Source: Oceanospirillaceae bacterium
GTDB taxonomy: Bacteria; Pseudomonadota; Gammaproteobacteria; Pseudomonadales; Balneatricaceae
Length of the DNA stretch: 48,258 nucleotides
Direction: 5' to 3'
Assembly: GCA_013215445.1 (NCBI GenBank)
Contig: JABSRA010000033.1
Location: 1-48,258 of the forward strand
The position numbers and the translations under genes were made by a program. Positions 7,675-17,959 of this stretch are shown piece after piece (position 1 is the stretch's first letter; each line of letters opens with the position of its first letter). Below the pieces are notes generated by a model, which saw only the letters and a list, made by a program, of their open reading frames with translations, searched no databases and was not told where the DNA came from.

Positions 7675-9205
7675 AGAGACAGTGTTGCTGGGAGATTTAT
7701 TCACGCATCTGGACGATCAGGAAGATGTGCAGAGCTGGCGTTCAATCGCCGTGTCTGGCATTAAAGAGGACAGCCGGCGGATTGTTAGCGGTGATATTTT
7801 TGTGGCGCGAGAGGGTGAACATTGTAAAGGTACTGATTTTATCGCGACGGCCATCGAGCGTGGTGCTGTGGCGATAATTAAGCAAGGCGGGCAACCAGAG
7901 ACGTCGAATATCGATACGGATAGTTATCAAGTCCCGCTGCTTAGCATCGCCAATTTAATCGATAATTTGGGGGATATTGCCGCCGCGGTGTTCGGTAATG
8001 TAGTGACTAAACTGAATGTTATTGGTATTACCGGCACTAACGGTAAAACATCTTGTGCACATTATTTGGCTCAGGCACTGAATCAGCTAAACATTAGCAC
8101 CTACATGATTGGTACGTTAGGGAATGGTCACCCGGATAATTTGCAAGTGGCGACTAAGACCACCCCCGATGCCTGTTCGTTGCAACAGCTATTTGCTGAG
8201 TTTTATGCGGCTGGGGTTGAGGCAGTAGTGATGGAGGTGAGCTCGCATGCGCTTGAGCAAGGTCGAGTACAGGGGGTACCGTTTAAGGTGGTCGCCTATA
8301 CTAACTTGTCTCGCGATCATCTTGATTATCATGGCAACATGTCAGCTTACGCAGCGGCTAAAGCGAAACTTTTTACTCAATATGGTGCCCAGCACTGCAT
8401 TTTAAATGCTGATGATCGATACAATCTAGCTGTTTTAGAGCAGTTAAAATCACAGCATTCGCCTTGCATCGCCAGTTACAGTGAAAATTCAACCAGTGGT
8501 GCAGGTTTTATCGCGCAGAACATCCAATTACGACAAGGGCTAGCCTTTGATGTGGCTTATAAAAACCAGCTGACCCGGATAACCACTGGATTAGTTGGCA
8601 AGTTTAACATTGCCAATTTGTTATTGTGCATCGCCACTCTGTCCAGGTTAGGCTTTAGTCTGGCGGCTATTCAACAGAGCATCGCCAAGCTATCACCGGT
8701 GCCTGGACGTATGCAGAAAGTACCACGAGTGCAAACTGCTACTCAACCACTGTGTATTGTGGATTATGCCCATACCCCAGATGCACTAGAAAAAGCCTTA
8801 CTGGCGAGTCGGATTCATACCGATGGGCAATTAATAGTGGTATTTGGTTGCGGTGGTGACAGAGATAAAGGTAAGCGGGCGCAGATGGCGAGTATTGCCG
8901 AGCGCTTTGCCGATGTGGCGATTATCACCAGCGATAATCCTCGAACAGAAGATCCAGATGCGATTATTGAGATGATAGTAGCGGGGCTTAATCCAGATTT
9001 TAATTATTTGGTCATCAGTGATCGAAGGCGCGCCATATATAGGGCCATTGGTAATGCGCAAAGTACTGATGTGATATTAATTGCCGGTAAAGGGCATGAA
9101 GATTATCAGGATATCATGGGCGTAAAGCAGCCGTTTTCAGATGAGCAAGTCGTTTTAGATGCCTTGACGGAACAGGGCCCTTATGTCCAGCAGGTGCTGC
9201 TATGA
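7667..9205 (+). CDS. murE: UDP-MurNAc-L-Ala-D-Glu:meso-diaminopimelate ligase MurE
   Basis: Cytoplasmic ATP-dependent ligase adding the third residue of the peptidoglycan stem peptide. 512 residues with the Mur ligase three-domain layout: substrate domain, central ATP-binding domain with the P-loop ITGTNGKTSCAHYL (about 120-133), and a C-terminal domain with SDNPRTEDP. The DNPR motif is the hallmark of meso-DAP rather than lysine specificity, fitting a Gram-negative wall. The start overlaps ftsI by 8 nt and the stop overlaps murF by 4 nt. Confidence 0.96.
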   Translation: MARETVLLGDLFTHLDDQEDVQSWRSIAVSGIKEDSRRIVSGDIFVAREGEHCKGTDFIATAIERGAVAIIKQGGQPETSNIDTDSYQVPLLSIANLIDNLGDIAAAVFGNVVTKLNVIGITGTNGKTSCAHYLAQALNQLNISTYMIGTLGNGHPDNLQVATKTTPDACSLQQLFAEFYAAGVEAVVMEVSSHALEQGRVQGVPFKVVAYTNLSRDHLDYHGNMSAYAAAKAKLFTQYGAQHCILNADDRYNLAVLEQLKSQHSPCIASYSENSTSGAGFIAQNIQLRQGLAFDVAYKNQLTRITTGLVGKFNIANLLLCIATLSRLGFSLAAIQQSIAKLSPVPGRMQKVPRVQTATQPLCIVDYAHTPDALEKALLASRIHTDGQLIVVFGCGGDRDKGKRAQMASIAERFADVAIITSDNPRTEDPDAIIEMIVAGLNPDFNYLVISDRRRAIYRAIGNAQSTDVILIAGKGHEDYQDIMGVKQPFSDEQVVLDALTEQGPYVQQVLL

Positions 9206-10575
9206 GTTTTGTGATGAGGCTTTCGCAGTTGCTCACCCTGACCTCAGGGAATTTGATCAATGGCGATTGCCAGTTTAGCCACTTGAGCACAGATACCCGC
9301 AAAGTAGTGGTAGGAGATGTGTTTCTAGCGCTGAGTGGGGAGCAGTTTGACGGTCATGATTTTTGTCGACAAGCGGTTGCCTCAGGCGCAGCCGCCCTCG
9401 TCGTAGAACGAGCCCTACCCCTTGATGTTCCTCAGTTAATCGTTAGTAATTGTCATCTGGCACTCGGTGTTATCGCCAAATACAATCGCGACCAATATAG
9501 TGGTCGCTTAATTGCCGTCACCGGCTCTAATGGTAAAACCACGACTAAGGAGATCATCGCGACCATTTTGCGTGGTCAAGGTACTACTTTAGCTACCCTT
9601 GGTAATTTGAATAATGAGATAGGGGTCCCATTAACGCTGCTAGGCTTTGATGGTTCGCAGCAATGTGCAGTGGTGGAAATGGGCGCTAATCATCGGGGCG
9701 AAATTGCCTATTGTACCCGCTTGGCGCAACCGGATGTGGCGATTATAACCAATGCGATGGCTGCTCATTTAGAAGGCTTTGGCAGTTTGCAAGGTGTTGT
9801 ACAGGCTAAGGGCGAAATCTTTGAAGGACTGAAAGAGGACGGTATCGCTATTTTGAATCTGGATGATGACAATGTTAATCAGTGGATTGCTCAAACCCAA
9901 GTAAAGCGTTATTTGAGTTTTAGCCTGACTAATAACCACGCGGATGTATACGCCAGTGATCTAGAGCAGTTGCCAATGGGTAATTATCGTTTTGTCTTAC
10001 ATTACTTAGAGCAGAGGGCGACTGTTACCTTAGCATTACTCGCCTTGCATAATGTGCACAATGCCCTGGCGGCAGCGGCGAGTACTTTTGCCATCGGGGT
10101 GAACTTTTCTCGAGTGGTTGAAGGGCTACAGAGCGCGACGACGATCCCAGGACGATTAAAAGCGCTACCGGGGATCAATGGTGCAACAGTGATTGATGAT
10201 AGTTATAACGGCAATCCAGATTCGGTGAAAGCGGGACTCGACCTATTAGCACAATTACCGGGTCATACCATTTTAGCGCTCGGTGATATGGCTGAATTGG
10301 GTCCTGATGCCAGTGAGTTACACCGGAGTATCGGTATTTATGCCGCTGAAAAAAAGATAGATCAGCTATTTAGCTGTGGCGTAGAAGGGGCATTGGCCGC
10401 CACGGAGTTCGCCACAATAACCGATTCAACGGTCACGGCCTTTGACAATAAGAATGACATGATTAATACACTGAAGAAGATAATGAATAAACAGACGAAA
10501 ATTTTGATTAAGGGCTCTTTGAGCGCGGGCATGAAAGAAGTGGTAACAGCGTTGACGGCACGGGGAGATAGCTAA
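9202..10575 (+). CDS. murF: UDP-MurNAc-tripeptide:D-Ala-D-Ala ligase MurF
   Basis: Adds D-Ala-D-Ala to complete the UDP-MurNAc pentapeptide. 457 residues, Mur ligase fold: N-terminal UDP-substrate domain ([16 protein letters not shown]), P-loop [14 protein letters not shown] (about 108-121), [13 protein letters not shown], and the C-terminal [17 protein letters not shown] motif specific to MurF. ATGA overlap with murE; its last stop base is the first base of the mraY ATG. Its dipeptide substrate needs a D-Ala-D-Ala ligase, which is not encoded anywhere in this window. Confidence 0.96.
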   Translation: MSFVMRLSQLLTLTSGNLINGDCQFSHLSTDTRKVVVGDVFLALSGEQFDGHDFCRQAVASGAAALVVERALPLDVPQLIVSNCHLALGVIAKYNRDQYSGRLIAVTGSNGKTTTKEIIATILRGQGTTLATLGNLNNEIGVPLTLLGFDGSQQCAVVEMGANHRGEIAYCTRLAQPDVAIITNAMAAHLEGFGSLQGVVQAKGEIFEGLKEDGIAILNLDDDNVNQWIAQTQVKRYLSFSLTNNHADVYASDLEQLPMGNYRFVLHYLEQRATVTLALLALHNVHNALAAAASTFAIGVNFSRVVEGLQSATTIPGRLKALPGINGATVIDDSYNGNPDSVKAGLDLLAQLPGHTILALGDMAELGPDASELHRSIGIYAAEKKIDQLFSCGVEGALAATEFATITDSTVTAFDNKNDMINTLKKIMNKQTKILIKGSLSAGMKEVVTALTARGDS

Positions 10576-11657
10576 TGTTTTTATTGATAGCAGACTTTTT
10601 ATCTCACTATTTACCAGCGGTGACAGTGGTCCAGTATTTGACCTTAAGAGGCATCATGGGAGTGATCACCGCTCTGTGTATCGTGCTCTACTTGGGCCCC
10701 AAAATGATTCGCTTTTTGAAAGAGAAACAGATTGGGCAATCGATTCGCAATGACGGTCCGCAGTCGCATTTGTCTAAAGCGGGCACCCCGACCATGGGTG
10801 GTGCAGTGATTCTACTCTCTATCGGCATTAGTACCTTGCTCTGGGGTGACTTGAGTTCGCGTTATGTATGGACAGTATTAGCGGTCACTTTGGTTTTTGG
10901 CGCCGTTGGATGGGTTGATGACTGGCGCAAAGTGGTTGAAAAAAATTCGGTGGGTTTACCGGGCCGCTGGAAATATTTTTGGCAGTCTGTTGGAGGGTTG
11001 GGCGCTGCGATTTTTCTCTATATGACCGCTCAGTCACCCGCCGAAACTGCATTGATAGTGCCATTCTTTAAAGATGTGGCGATCGATATGGGGCTATTTT
11101 TTATTGTATTTACCTATTTTGTCATCGTCGGTACCTCCAACGCGGTTAACTTAACCGATGGTCTCGATGGCCTGGCAATTATGCCGATAGTAATGGTGGC
11201 TGCAGGCCTTGGGGTGTTTGCCTACTTAACCGGGCACATTGAATTTGCTAATTATCTGAATATTCCCTATATCATTGGCTCCGGTGAGTTGATTATTTTT
11301 TGTGGTGCTATTGTCGGTGCGGGGCTGGGGTTTCTCTGGTTCAATACTTATCCCGCTCAAGTGTTTATGGGTGATGTGGGAGCGCTTTCACTGGGGGCGG
11401 CGCTGGGTGTGGTGGCGGTTATTGTTCGTCAAGAATTGGTACTGGTGATTATGGGCGGTGTCTTTGTCATGGAAACGGTCTCGGTAGTGCTGCAGGTCGC
11501 CTCATTCAAATTGACCGGTAAGCGAATTTTTAGAATGGCGCCCATTCATCATCACTTTGAGCTAAAAGGCTGGCCTGAACCGCGTATTATTGTGCGGTTT
11601 TGGATTATTACCGTTATTTTAGTGTTAATCGGTCTAGCGACCCTGAAGATTCGGTAA
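10575..11657 (+). CDS. mraY: Phospho-N-acetylmuramoyl-pentapeptide transferase MraY
   Basis: Integral membrane enzyme that transfers phospho-MurNAc-pentapeptide to undecaprenyl phosphate, forming lipid I. 360 residues, about ten membrane segments. Family signatures: [16 protein letters not shown], the catalytic aspartates in WVDDWRK and [21 protein letters not shown], and the cytoplasmic [14 protein letters not shown] loop. Same length as E. coli MraY. One-base overlap with murF. Confidence 0.97.
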   Translation: MFLLIADFLSHYLPAVTVVQYLTLRGIMGVITALCIVLYLGPKMIRFLKEKQIGQSIRNDGPQSHLSKAGTPTMGGAVILLSIGISTLLWGDLSSRYVWTVLAVTLVFGAVGWVDDWRKVVEKNSVGLPGRWKYFWQSVGGLGAAIFLYMTAQSPAETALIVPFFKDVAIDMGLFFIVFTYFVIVGTSNAVNLTDGLDGLAIMPIVMVAAGLGVFAYLTGHIEFANYLNIPYIIGSGELIIFCGAIVGAGLGFLWFNTYPAQVFMGDVGALSLGAALGVVAVIVRQELVLVIMGGVFVMETVSVVLQVASFKLTGKRIFRMAPIHHHFELKGWPEPRIIVRFWIITVILVLIGLATLKIR

Positions 11658-11663
11658 ACCCTT

Positions 11664-13025
11664 ATGTTGATTGCCAGTGATCAGTTGAAAATAGTGATTG
11701 GCTTAGGTGTCACAGGCGTGTCTTGTGCGAAGCTACTCGCCGCTAAAGGTGCGCGTTTTATGGTGCTTGATACGCGAGAGAGACCGGCTAATTTAGCCAG
11801 TTTTGAGCGGGATTACCCAGACGTTAAAGTAATATTGGGGCCGTTAGATCAACAGTTATTGGCCAGCGCAACTGAACTGATATTAAGCCCTGGCATCGCC
11901 AAAAATGACCCCGCTATTGCGTACGCAGTTGCACAGGGGGTTAAGTTGGTAGGCGATATCGATCTGTTTTGTCGGGAGATCAACGCCCCCATCATTGCTA
12001 TCACCGGTTCGAATGCCAAGTCTAGTGTGACCACTTTGGTGGGGGAAATGGCCGTTGCGGCGGGTTTAGACGTTGGGGTAGGGGGTAATATTGGCTTGCC
12101 AGTGCTGGATTTTCTAAGCCAGCCAGAAAAGGACATCTACATTCTAGAGTTGTCCAGCTTTCAGCTGGAAACCACGCATGAGTTGCGCGCTGCAGTGGCG
12201 ACCGTACTTAATTTAACCCCGGATCATCTGGATCGATACGATCAGGATTTTCAGCAATACCATCAGGCAAAACATCGTATTTTCAAGGGCTGCAAAACAG
12301 TAGTTGTAAACTTAGAAGATGCCCTTACTCAGCCTCTGGTGGCCAGCGAAGTAAAGGTGATGGGCTATCGTTTGGGGGTGTCGGATTTTTCTGTTTTTGG
12401 CTTAATGAAAGTAGTAGAGCAAGGCGTACAACGTGAGTATATCGCCCTGGCTAAGCAGCCATTGCTGGCGACGGATAAGATAAAATTACCAGGCAGGCAT
12501 AATATTATGAATGCTTTGGCGGCTCTCGCCATTGGTCATCAAGCGGGGTTTGAAATGTCCGCGATGTTAGGTGCGATTGAAAATTTTAAAGGTTTAGCGC
12601 ATCGTTGCCAGTGGGTAGAGAACAAACATGGGGTCAATTATTTTAACGATTCTAAAGGGACTAATGTTGGGGCAACAGTGGCGGCGCTTGAAGGATTGGG
12701 AGCGACCTTAGCGATTGATAAAAAAATCATTTTAATTGCCGGAGGCGATGGCAAAGGGGCAGATTTTGATGCGTTGGCAGCACCGGTTAAACGCCTGGTA
12801 AAGACCCTGGTCTTGATCGGCACGGATGCACAGCGTATTGCCAGTATTGCGCCAACCACCAATGCTGTCTTTGCTCAGAGCATGTCGGGGGCAGTGCAAC
12901 AGGCGGCTAAATTGGCTGAACAAGGCGATATAGTATTGCTCTCCCCGGCCTGCGCCAGTTTCGATATGTTTGCTAATTATGGTGAGCGCGGTGAGCTGTT
13001 TTGCGCAGCGGTGGAGGCTTTATAG
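11664..13025 (+). CDS. murD: UDP-MurNAc-L-alanine:D-glutamate ligase MurD
   Basis: Second amino-acid ligase of peptidoglycan precursor synthesis. 453 residues: N-terminal Rossmann-like UDP domain (VIGLGVTGVSCAKLLAAKG), P-loop ITGSNAKSSVTTLVG, LELSSFQLE, NLTPDHLDRY, the HRCQWVENKHGVNYFNDSKGTN segment and the C-terminal LILSPACASFDMF-like motif (seen as VLLSPACASFDMFANY). The P-loop has Ala-Lys-Ser-Ser where many homologues have Gly-Lys-Ser-Thr; the Ala form also occurs in pseudomonads, so activity is not in doubt. ftsW begins on its last stop base. Confidence 0.95.
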   Translation: MLIASDQLKIVIGLGVTGVSCAKLLAAKGARFMVLDTRERPANLASFERDYPDVKVILGPLDQQLLASATELILSPGIAKNDPAIAYAVAQGVKLVGDIDLFCREINAPIIAITGSNAKSSVTTLVGEMAVAAGLDVGVGGNIGLPVLDFLSQPEKDIYILELSSFQLETTHELRAAVATVLNLTPDHLDRYDQDFQQYHQAKHRIFKGCKTVVVNLEDALTQPLVASEVKVMGYRLGVSDFSVFGLMKVVEQGVQREYIALAKQPLLATDKIKLPGRHNIMNALAALAIGHQAGFEMSAMLGAIENFKGLAHRCQWVENKHGVNYFNDSKGTNVGATVAALEGLGATLAIDKKIILIAGGDGKGADFDALAAPVKRLVKTLVLIGTDAQRIASIAPTTNAVFAQSMSGAVQQAAKLAEQGDIVLLSPACASFDMFANYGERGELFCAAVEAL

Positions 13026-14497
13026 TGAAGCGGCACTCAATAGCGCAAGAGCCTAGATGGTTGACACAGCAGAGCTGGTCGACCCGCTGGTTACAGTTTC
13101 CCGCCGGACAATTGCCCTTTGATCCACTGTTATTGTGCAGTGCGCTGTTTATTATGCTGATCGGTTTTGTGATGATCACTTCCGCCTCGTTAGATGTTGC
13201 GGCTAAGAACTATCAACAGCCGTTCTTTTTCTCGATGCGTCATGGTTTGTTTATTATCTTTTCAGTCATAGCCGCTGCAGTGGTCTGGAAAGTATCGATT
13301 AAGCGTTGGTACAATGCGGGGCCCTGGCTGTTGGCGTTCGGTTTTTTGCTGTTAATTTTAGTGCTAGTGCCGGGCATCGGTAAAGAAGTTAATGGATCAC
13401 AGCGCTGGATCCGCGCTGGTGCATTAAATTTACAGGCTTCGGAAGTGGCAAAATTTTGCATGATTATGTATTTGGGCGGTTATTTAGTAAGACGCCTTAG
13501 CGATGTGCGCAATAGCTGGAAAGGGGTGGTGAGGCCAATACTACCCTTGGGTTTTTTTGTGTTTTTACTGATTATGGAACCCGATTATGGTGCCGCCGTG
13601 GTGTTGATGGCGTCGGTGATGGGCATGATCTTTTTAAGTGGTATGCGCTTTACCCAGTTTTTGGTCATTCTGACTGGAGCGTTAGTGACGGTTGGCTCAT
13701 TGGCGGTGATCCAACCGTACCGGATGGCCAGACTTAAATCTTTCCAGGATCCTTGGGCTGACCCCTTTGGCAGTGGTTACCAACTCTCTCAAGCACAAAT
13801 TGCGTTTGGCCGTGGTGAGTGGTTTGGTACGGGGCTGGGAAACAGTATTCAAAAACTTTTTTATCTGCCAGAGGCACATACGGATTTTGTTTACTCGGTA
13901 CTCTCAGAAGAGTTGGGGCTGATGGGGGCGATACTGATCATCCTACTGTATGTGGTAATGCTTTCTAGAATTTTTTATATAGGTCGTCAAGCTGAGAAAC
14001 AGCAGCAATTCTTCATGGCATTTATTACCTATGGCTTTGCGTTAGTACTGTCGGCGCAGGTTCTTATTAACATTGGGGTCAATGTGGGAGCTGTGCCAAC
14101 CAAAGGTTTGACCTTGCCACTATTGAGTTATGGTGGCAGTAGTTTGATTGTCTGTACGGCGATGATCGCGGTGATTTTACGCATCGACTACGAGTTGAAA
14201 TTACAGCGACTTAAAGCGGGAATCGGTGGGGTATTCTTACTGAGCGATTCTATCGGGGCCAACTATTTGGTGGCGCAGACAAAGTTAAACAAGCCGAGTC
14301 TGACAGAGAAAAGTAATAATGTTGACACAGACGATGCTCAAATAGTGCCCCCCCTGGATATCTCTCAGTACACCGAGGAGAGTAGCCTAGAGACAAAGCA
14401 GGCATTAAATAAGGCAAAAAGTCAGACAAAGAGGCTGCAAAGTAAAACCCATGATCAAGCGAAAGCCAAGCGTAGAATTAATAGAGAGTCTATATGA
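13025..14497 (+). CDS. ftsW: Septal peptidoglycan glycosyltransferase FtsW
   Basis: SEDS-family lipid II polymerase that works with FtsI at the septum. 490 residues from GTG 13025; the frame is open upstream to 13001 but GGAGG at 13013-13017 and the one-base contact with murD support GTG. About ten membrane segments follow a cytoplasmic N terminus. SEDS signatures: GSQRWI, QASEVAKF, EPDYGAAVV, AHTDFVYSVLSEELGL, and GAVPTKGLTLPLLSYGGSS. The cytoplasmic C-terminal tail (about residues 395-490) is unusually long, polar and lysine/glutamine-rich compared with E. coli FtsW (414 residues). ATGA overlap with murG. Confidence 0.96.
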   Translation: MKRHSIAQEPRWLTQQSWSTRWLQFPAGQLPFDPLLLCSALFIMLIGFVMITSASLDVAAKNYQQPFFFSMRHGLFIIFSVIAAAVVWKVSIKRWYNAGPWLLAFGFLLLILVLVPGIGKEVNGSQRWIRAGALNLQASEVAKFCMIMYLGGYLVRRLSDVRNSWKGVVRPILPLGFFVFLLIMEPDYGAAVVLMASVMGMIFLSGMRFTQFLVILTGALVTVGSLAVIQPYRMARLKSFQDPWADPFGSGYQLSQAQIAFGRGEWFGTGLGNSIQKLFYLPEAHTDFVYSVLSEELGLMGAILIILLYVVMLSRIFYIGRQAEKQQQFFMAFITYGFALVLSAQVLINIGVNVGAVPTKGLTLPLLSYGGSSLIVCTAMIAVILRIDYELKLQRLKAGIGGVFLLSDSIGANYLVAQTKLNKPSLTEKSNNVDTDDAQIVPPLDISQYTEESSLETKQALNKAKSQTKRLQSKTHDQAKAKRRINRESI

Positions 14498-15588
14498 GTG
14501 AGTCCAATCACAGTAAAGTGGCGCTGATTATGGCTGGCGGCACAGGTGGGCATGTTTTTCCTGCGCTGGCGGTGGCGCATATATTACGTGAACAGCAAGT
14601 ACAGATACACTGGTTAGGTACCGCTGCAGGCATAGAGTCGAAGGTGGTGCCTCAAGCTGATATTCCCCTGCACTGCATTGCAGTAAAGGGATTGCGTGGC
14701 AAGGGAAAGTTGGGTTGGATAAAGGCTCCATGGTTGATCATAAAGGCGATTTGGCAGGCGCGCAAAGTGATTGCACAAGTGCAGCCCGATGTGGTTTTGG
14801 GTATGGGTGGTTTTGCCTCAGGGCCAGGTGCGGTAGCGGCAAAACTAGCTGGCATACCTTTAGTGATTCACGAACAAAATGCTAGAGCGGGCATGACTAA
14901 TAAGCTGTCACTACGGATGGCAAAACGAAAATTAGCCGCTTTTCCCCAGGCATTTGGCGATGATAAAGCGCAGGGCATTGAAGTGGTAGGTAACCCGGTG
15001 CGCGGTGCTATTTTAAAACTATCGGCCAGTGCCGATCGTTATCAACAGCGCCGGGGAAAGTTAAACCTGCTGATCGTTGGAGGCAGTTTAGGTGCGATGG
15101 CAATTAATCATGTCGTGCCTAAGGCGCTGGCAAAAATGGATCAAGAGCAACGACCTAATGTGTGGCACCAAGCGGGACAGCGCAACTATGATGAGACCCA
15201 AGAGCGCTATCAAAACTTGCAAATTGAGGCGAAAGTCACTGCTTTTATAGAGGATATGGATCTCGCTTATAGTTGGGCTGATTTAGTTATTTGTCGAGCG
15301 GGAGCATTAACGGTGAGCGAAATGGCCATTGCCGGGGTCGCATCAATACTGGTGCCTTTTCCCTATGCTGTGGATGATCATCAAACTGCCAATGGGCAGT
15401 ATTTGGTCGATGCCGGTGCGGCATTAATGGTGGCTCAAAAAGATTTGGATGAAGACAAGTTAGTCGCGTTGTTGAAACAGCTAAACAGCCGAGAAGTATT
15501 GGCAAAAATGGGCGAGAAAGCACAGCTGGTCGCCCTGCCACAAGCATCTAATACAGTGGCAAATATCTGTCTTGAGGAGATGGCATGA
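14494..15588 (+). CDS. murG: UDP-GlcNAc:lipid I N-acetylglucosaminyltransferase MurG
   Basis: Membrane-associated GT-B glycosyltransferase making lipid II from lipid I. 364 residues; two Rossmann domains. The glycine loops [16 protein letters not shown] and [22 protein letters not shown], the C-terminal [20 protein letters not shown] and [12 protein letters not shown] are the standard MurG motifs. It overlaps ftsW and murC by ATGA junctions. Confidence 0.97.
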   Translation: MSESNHSKVALIMAGGTGGHVFPALAVAHILREQQVQIHWLGTAAGIESKVVPQADIPLHCIAVKGLRGKGKLGWIKAPWLIIKAIWQARKVIAQVQPDVVLGMGGFASGPGAVAAKLAGIPLVIHEQNARAGMTNKLSLRMAKRKLAAFPQAFGDDKAQGIEVVGNPVRGAILKLSASADRYQQRRGKLNLLIVGGSLGAMAINHVVPKALAKMDQEQRPNVWHQAGQRNYDETQERYQNLQIEAKVTAFIEDMDLAYSWADLVICRAGALTVSEMAIAGVASILVPFPYAVDDHQTANGQYLVDAGAALMVAQKDLDEDKLVALLKQLNSREVLAKMGEKAQLVALPQASNTVANICLEEMA

Positions 15589-17030
15589 ATAATATTAGTA
15601 AGGCTCCAACCCTGGCGCGCACGGTTCACGATGTGCCCGAAATGCGCAGGATTAAACGCATTCACTTCATTGGTATAGGCGGTGTGGGCATGTGCGGTAT
15701 TGCCGAGGTACTGTGTAATCAAGGCTATTTGATTTCGGGTTCAGATATCAAAGCCTCAGCCACCACGGCGCGTTTAGAGGGCTTGGGAACAAAAGTTTTC
15801 ATCGGTCACAACGCTGATAATGTCAGCGGGGTGGATGTAGTAGTGACCTCGACTGCGGTGGACGAGACTAACCCAGAAATTGTTACCGCCCGTGCGGCGC
15901 GCATCCCTATTGTTAGACGTGCTGAAATGTTGGCAGAGCTGATGCGCTATCGACATGGAGTCGCGGTTGCCGGCACCCATGGTAAAACCACTACCACCAG
16001 TTTACTGGCGTCGGTATTCGCCCAGGGGGATTTGGATCCGACTTTCGTGATTGGTGGCAGGCTCAATAGTGCAGGCACCAATGCGAGACTCGGTGCCAGT
16101 CGTTATTTAATTGCCGAAGCTGATGAGAGTGACGCATCGTTTTTACATTTACAGCCGATGGTGGCGATAGTCACCAATATTGATGCGGATCACATGGATA
16201 CCTACGGTGGTGATTTTAATGTACTAAAACAAACTTTTGTGGATTTTTTGCATAATTTGCCTTTCTATGGTCTGGCGGTGTTGTGTACTGATGATGCAGT
16301 CGTTGCAGAAATACGCGAGCGCGTTAATCGACCGATGATTACCTATGGATTGGAGGAGGGCGCTGATTATCGTGCCGTTGAGGTATCGCAACAAGGTATG
16401 CACACCCATTTCACTGTGCTGCGTCCCGATCAACATCAGGATTTGCAGGTGACGGTAAACATGCCGGGCAATCACAACGTATTAAATGCGCTCGCCGCGA
16501 TTGCGGTGGCGACCGACGAGGGCATTGATGACGACTCTATTACCAAGGCGCTAAAAGGTTTTTCTGGTGTGGCGCGTCGTTTTCAAGTGTTGGATGATCT
16601 GGCGGTGGTTGGAGGCAGTGTCATGTTGGTTGACGATTACGGTCACCATCCACGCGAAATACAAGTGACGATTGAAGCCGTTCGCAAAGGTTGGCCAGGG
16701 CGCAGGATAGTGATGATTAATCAGCCACATCGCTATACGCGCACCAGGGATTTGTATGAAGACTATGTACAGGTATTGTCCGAGGTTGATTCGCTACTGT
16801 TATTAGAAGTGTATGGTGCCGGTGAGGAGCCAATCGCCAGTGCCGATAGTCGAAGTCTGTGTAGAAGTATCCGCCAGCGCGGACAGTTGGAACCGATATT
16901 TGTCGACAGTATTGGAGAAGTTGCCCCGATACTAAACAATATTCTGCGTCCCGGTGATATTTTGTTGACGCAAGGTGCGGGTGATATTACCGCACTGGCG
17001 CACAGTCTTTCAGGCATGGACTTTAGCTGA
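15585..17030 (+). CDS. murC: UDP-N-acetylmuramate:L-alanine ligase MurC
   Basis: First amino-acid ligase of the peptidoglycan precursor pathway. 481 residues: [17 protein letters not shown] nucleotide-binding start, P-loop [13 protein letters not shown] (about 128-140), [36 protein letters not shown], and the C-terminal [10 protein letters not shown] and [10 protein letters not shown] motifs. In most relatives murB and/or ddl follow; here ftsQ starts one base after the stop, so neither is present. Confidence 0.97.
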   Translation: MNNISKAPTLARTVHDVPEMRRIKRIHFIGIGGVGMCGIAEVLCNQGYLISGSDIKASATTARLEGLGTKVFIGHNADNVSGVDVVVTSTAVDETNPEIVTARAARIPIVRRAEMLAELMRYRHGVAVAGTHGKTTTTSLLASVFAQGDLDPTFVIGGRLNSAGTNARLGASRYLIAEADESDASFLHLQPMVAIVTNIDADHMDTYGGDFNVLKQTFVDFLHNLPFYGLAVLCTDDAVVAEIRERVNRPMITYGLEEGADYRAVEVSQQGMHTHFTVLRPDQHQDLQVTVNMPGNHNVLNALAAIAVATDEGIDDDSITKALKGFSGVARRFQVLDDLAVVGGSVMLVDDYGHHPREIQVTIEAVRKGWPGRRIVMINQPHRYTRTRDLYEDYVQVLSEVDSLLLLEVYGAGEEPIASADSRSLCRSIRQRGQLEPIFVDSIGEVAPILNNILRPGDILLTQGAGDITALAHSLSGMDFS

Positions 17031-17031
17031 G

Positions 17032-17865
17032 ATGGTGCAGTGGCGCAGGCAAGATATTACCTCGCAGCAGGAGAGGAGAGAGCTTTCTGAGTCAGAGGTT
17101 GCTGTGGATGATTATCAGTTTTTCTCAGTATCAACGCTAAGTGACTGGTATGTGCGACCAGCGATGATTCTAACCGCTTTTGCGCTATTTTGTGGATTGT
17201 TATTTAACGGGGCTAACAACTTGTGGTCATGGTTGGATAGGCCGGTGATGCAACTTAAAATGACCGATAATACCCAGTATTTAAACAGTGATAAAATGCT
17301 CTCTAGACTGGCTTTGAATTTAAGCGCAGCGGCCAACTCAAACAAAATACTCTCTCTTGATATTGATGAGATAAGAAAAATTGCACTGGAGGAGCCCTGG
17401 GTAAATGCGGTGCAATTACAGCGTCGCTGGCCGCCTGCGATCAGCATCGAAGTTCGAGAGCAAGTACCAGTGGCAAAATGGGGTGATAGAGGTCTGCTAA
17501 ATCATCAGGGTGATATATTCTGGCCAAAACCTATTGTTGCTTTGGCACATTTACCGCAATTAAATGGCCCGTCGACGGACACTGCGAGGGTAATGGATCA
17601 ATATCATACCCTCAGTCAGTTTTTTAAAGGGTCTGATACTTTGATGTCGGGTTTGACCCTGCAGGCTCGAGGGGCGTGGACACTGCTACTTGAAAATAAT
17701 ATTGAAGTGGAGTTGGGGCGTGAGCATATACTGACTCGGCTGCAGCGCTTTTTAGAATTATACAAAGGGCATCTACATCAACTCGCCGCTAAGATTGAGC
17801 GAGTCGATGTTAGATATACCAATGGGCTGTCGGTACAATGGCGGCCAGTGAAACCCATTAAATAG
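17032..17865 (+). CDS. ftsQ: Cell division protein FtsQ
   Basis: Bitopic inner-membrane divisome protein that recruits FtsL/FtsB. 277 residues from ATG 17032, one base after murC; the frame is open further upstream inside murC, but an overlap of 56 nt would be out of keeping with this cluster. A cytoplasmic tail of about 45 residues, one membrane segment (about 44-62), a POTRA-like domain (ALEEPWVNAVQLQRRWPPAISIEVREQVPVAKWG) and the FtsQ beta domain ending KIERVDVRYTNGLSVQWR. No ribosome site stands out, so coupling to murC is likely. The usual next gene, ftsA, is missing. Confidence 0.94.
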   Translation: MVQWRRQDITSQQERRELSESEVAVDDYQFFSVSTLSDWYVRPAMILTAFALFCGLLFNGANNLWSWLDRPVMQLKMTDNTQYLNSDKMLSRLALNLSAAANSNKILSLDIDEIRKIALEEPWVNAVQLQRRWPPAISIEVREQVPVAKWGDRGLLNHQGDIFWPKPIVALAHLPQLNGPSTDTARVMDQYHTLSQFFKGSDTLMSGLTLQARGAWTLLLENNIEVELGREHILTRLQRFLELYKGHLHQLAAKIERVDVRYTNGLSVQWRPVKPIK

Positions 17866-17899
17866 TCACTGAGATTTCATCTTAGGACAGAGTTATACG

Positions 17900-17926
17900 C
17901 TGTAGCTGAGCAAATGTTCGCTACAG
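17900..17926 (+). promoter_or_regulatory. Stem-loop in the ftsQ-ftsZ junction
   Basis: CTGTAGC (17900-17906) pairs with GCTACAG (17920-17926); inside, GAGC pairs with GTTC around an AAAT loop, with one bulged T. No T run follows, so it is not an intrinsic terminator. It lies 34 nt upstream of the ftsZ ATG and could affect mRNA processing or stability; function is inferred. Confidence 0.5.
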
Positions 17927-17959
17927 TATGTAGAGCAAGTAATCCGTTAGGAGGTTGTT

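Noticed and set aside
12001..12045. Damaged P-loop in MurD (Ala-Lys-Ser-Ser)
   Set aside because: The Gly-to-Ala form occurs in normal MurD of pseudomonads and the remaining motifs are intact.
17900..17926. LexA (SOS) box in the ftsQ-ftsZ gap because of CTGT and ACAG
   Set aside because: The two halves are 19 bases apart, not the 8 of a CTGT-N8-ACAG site.
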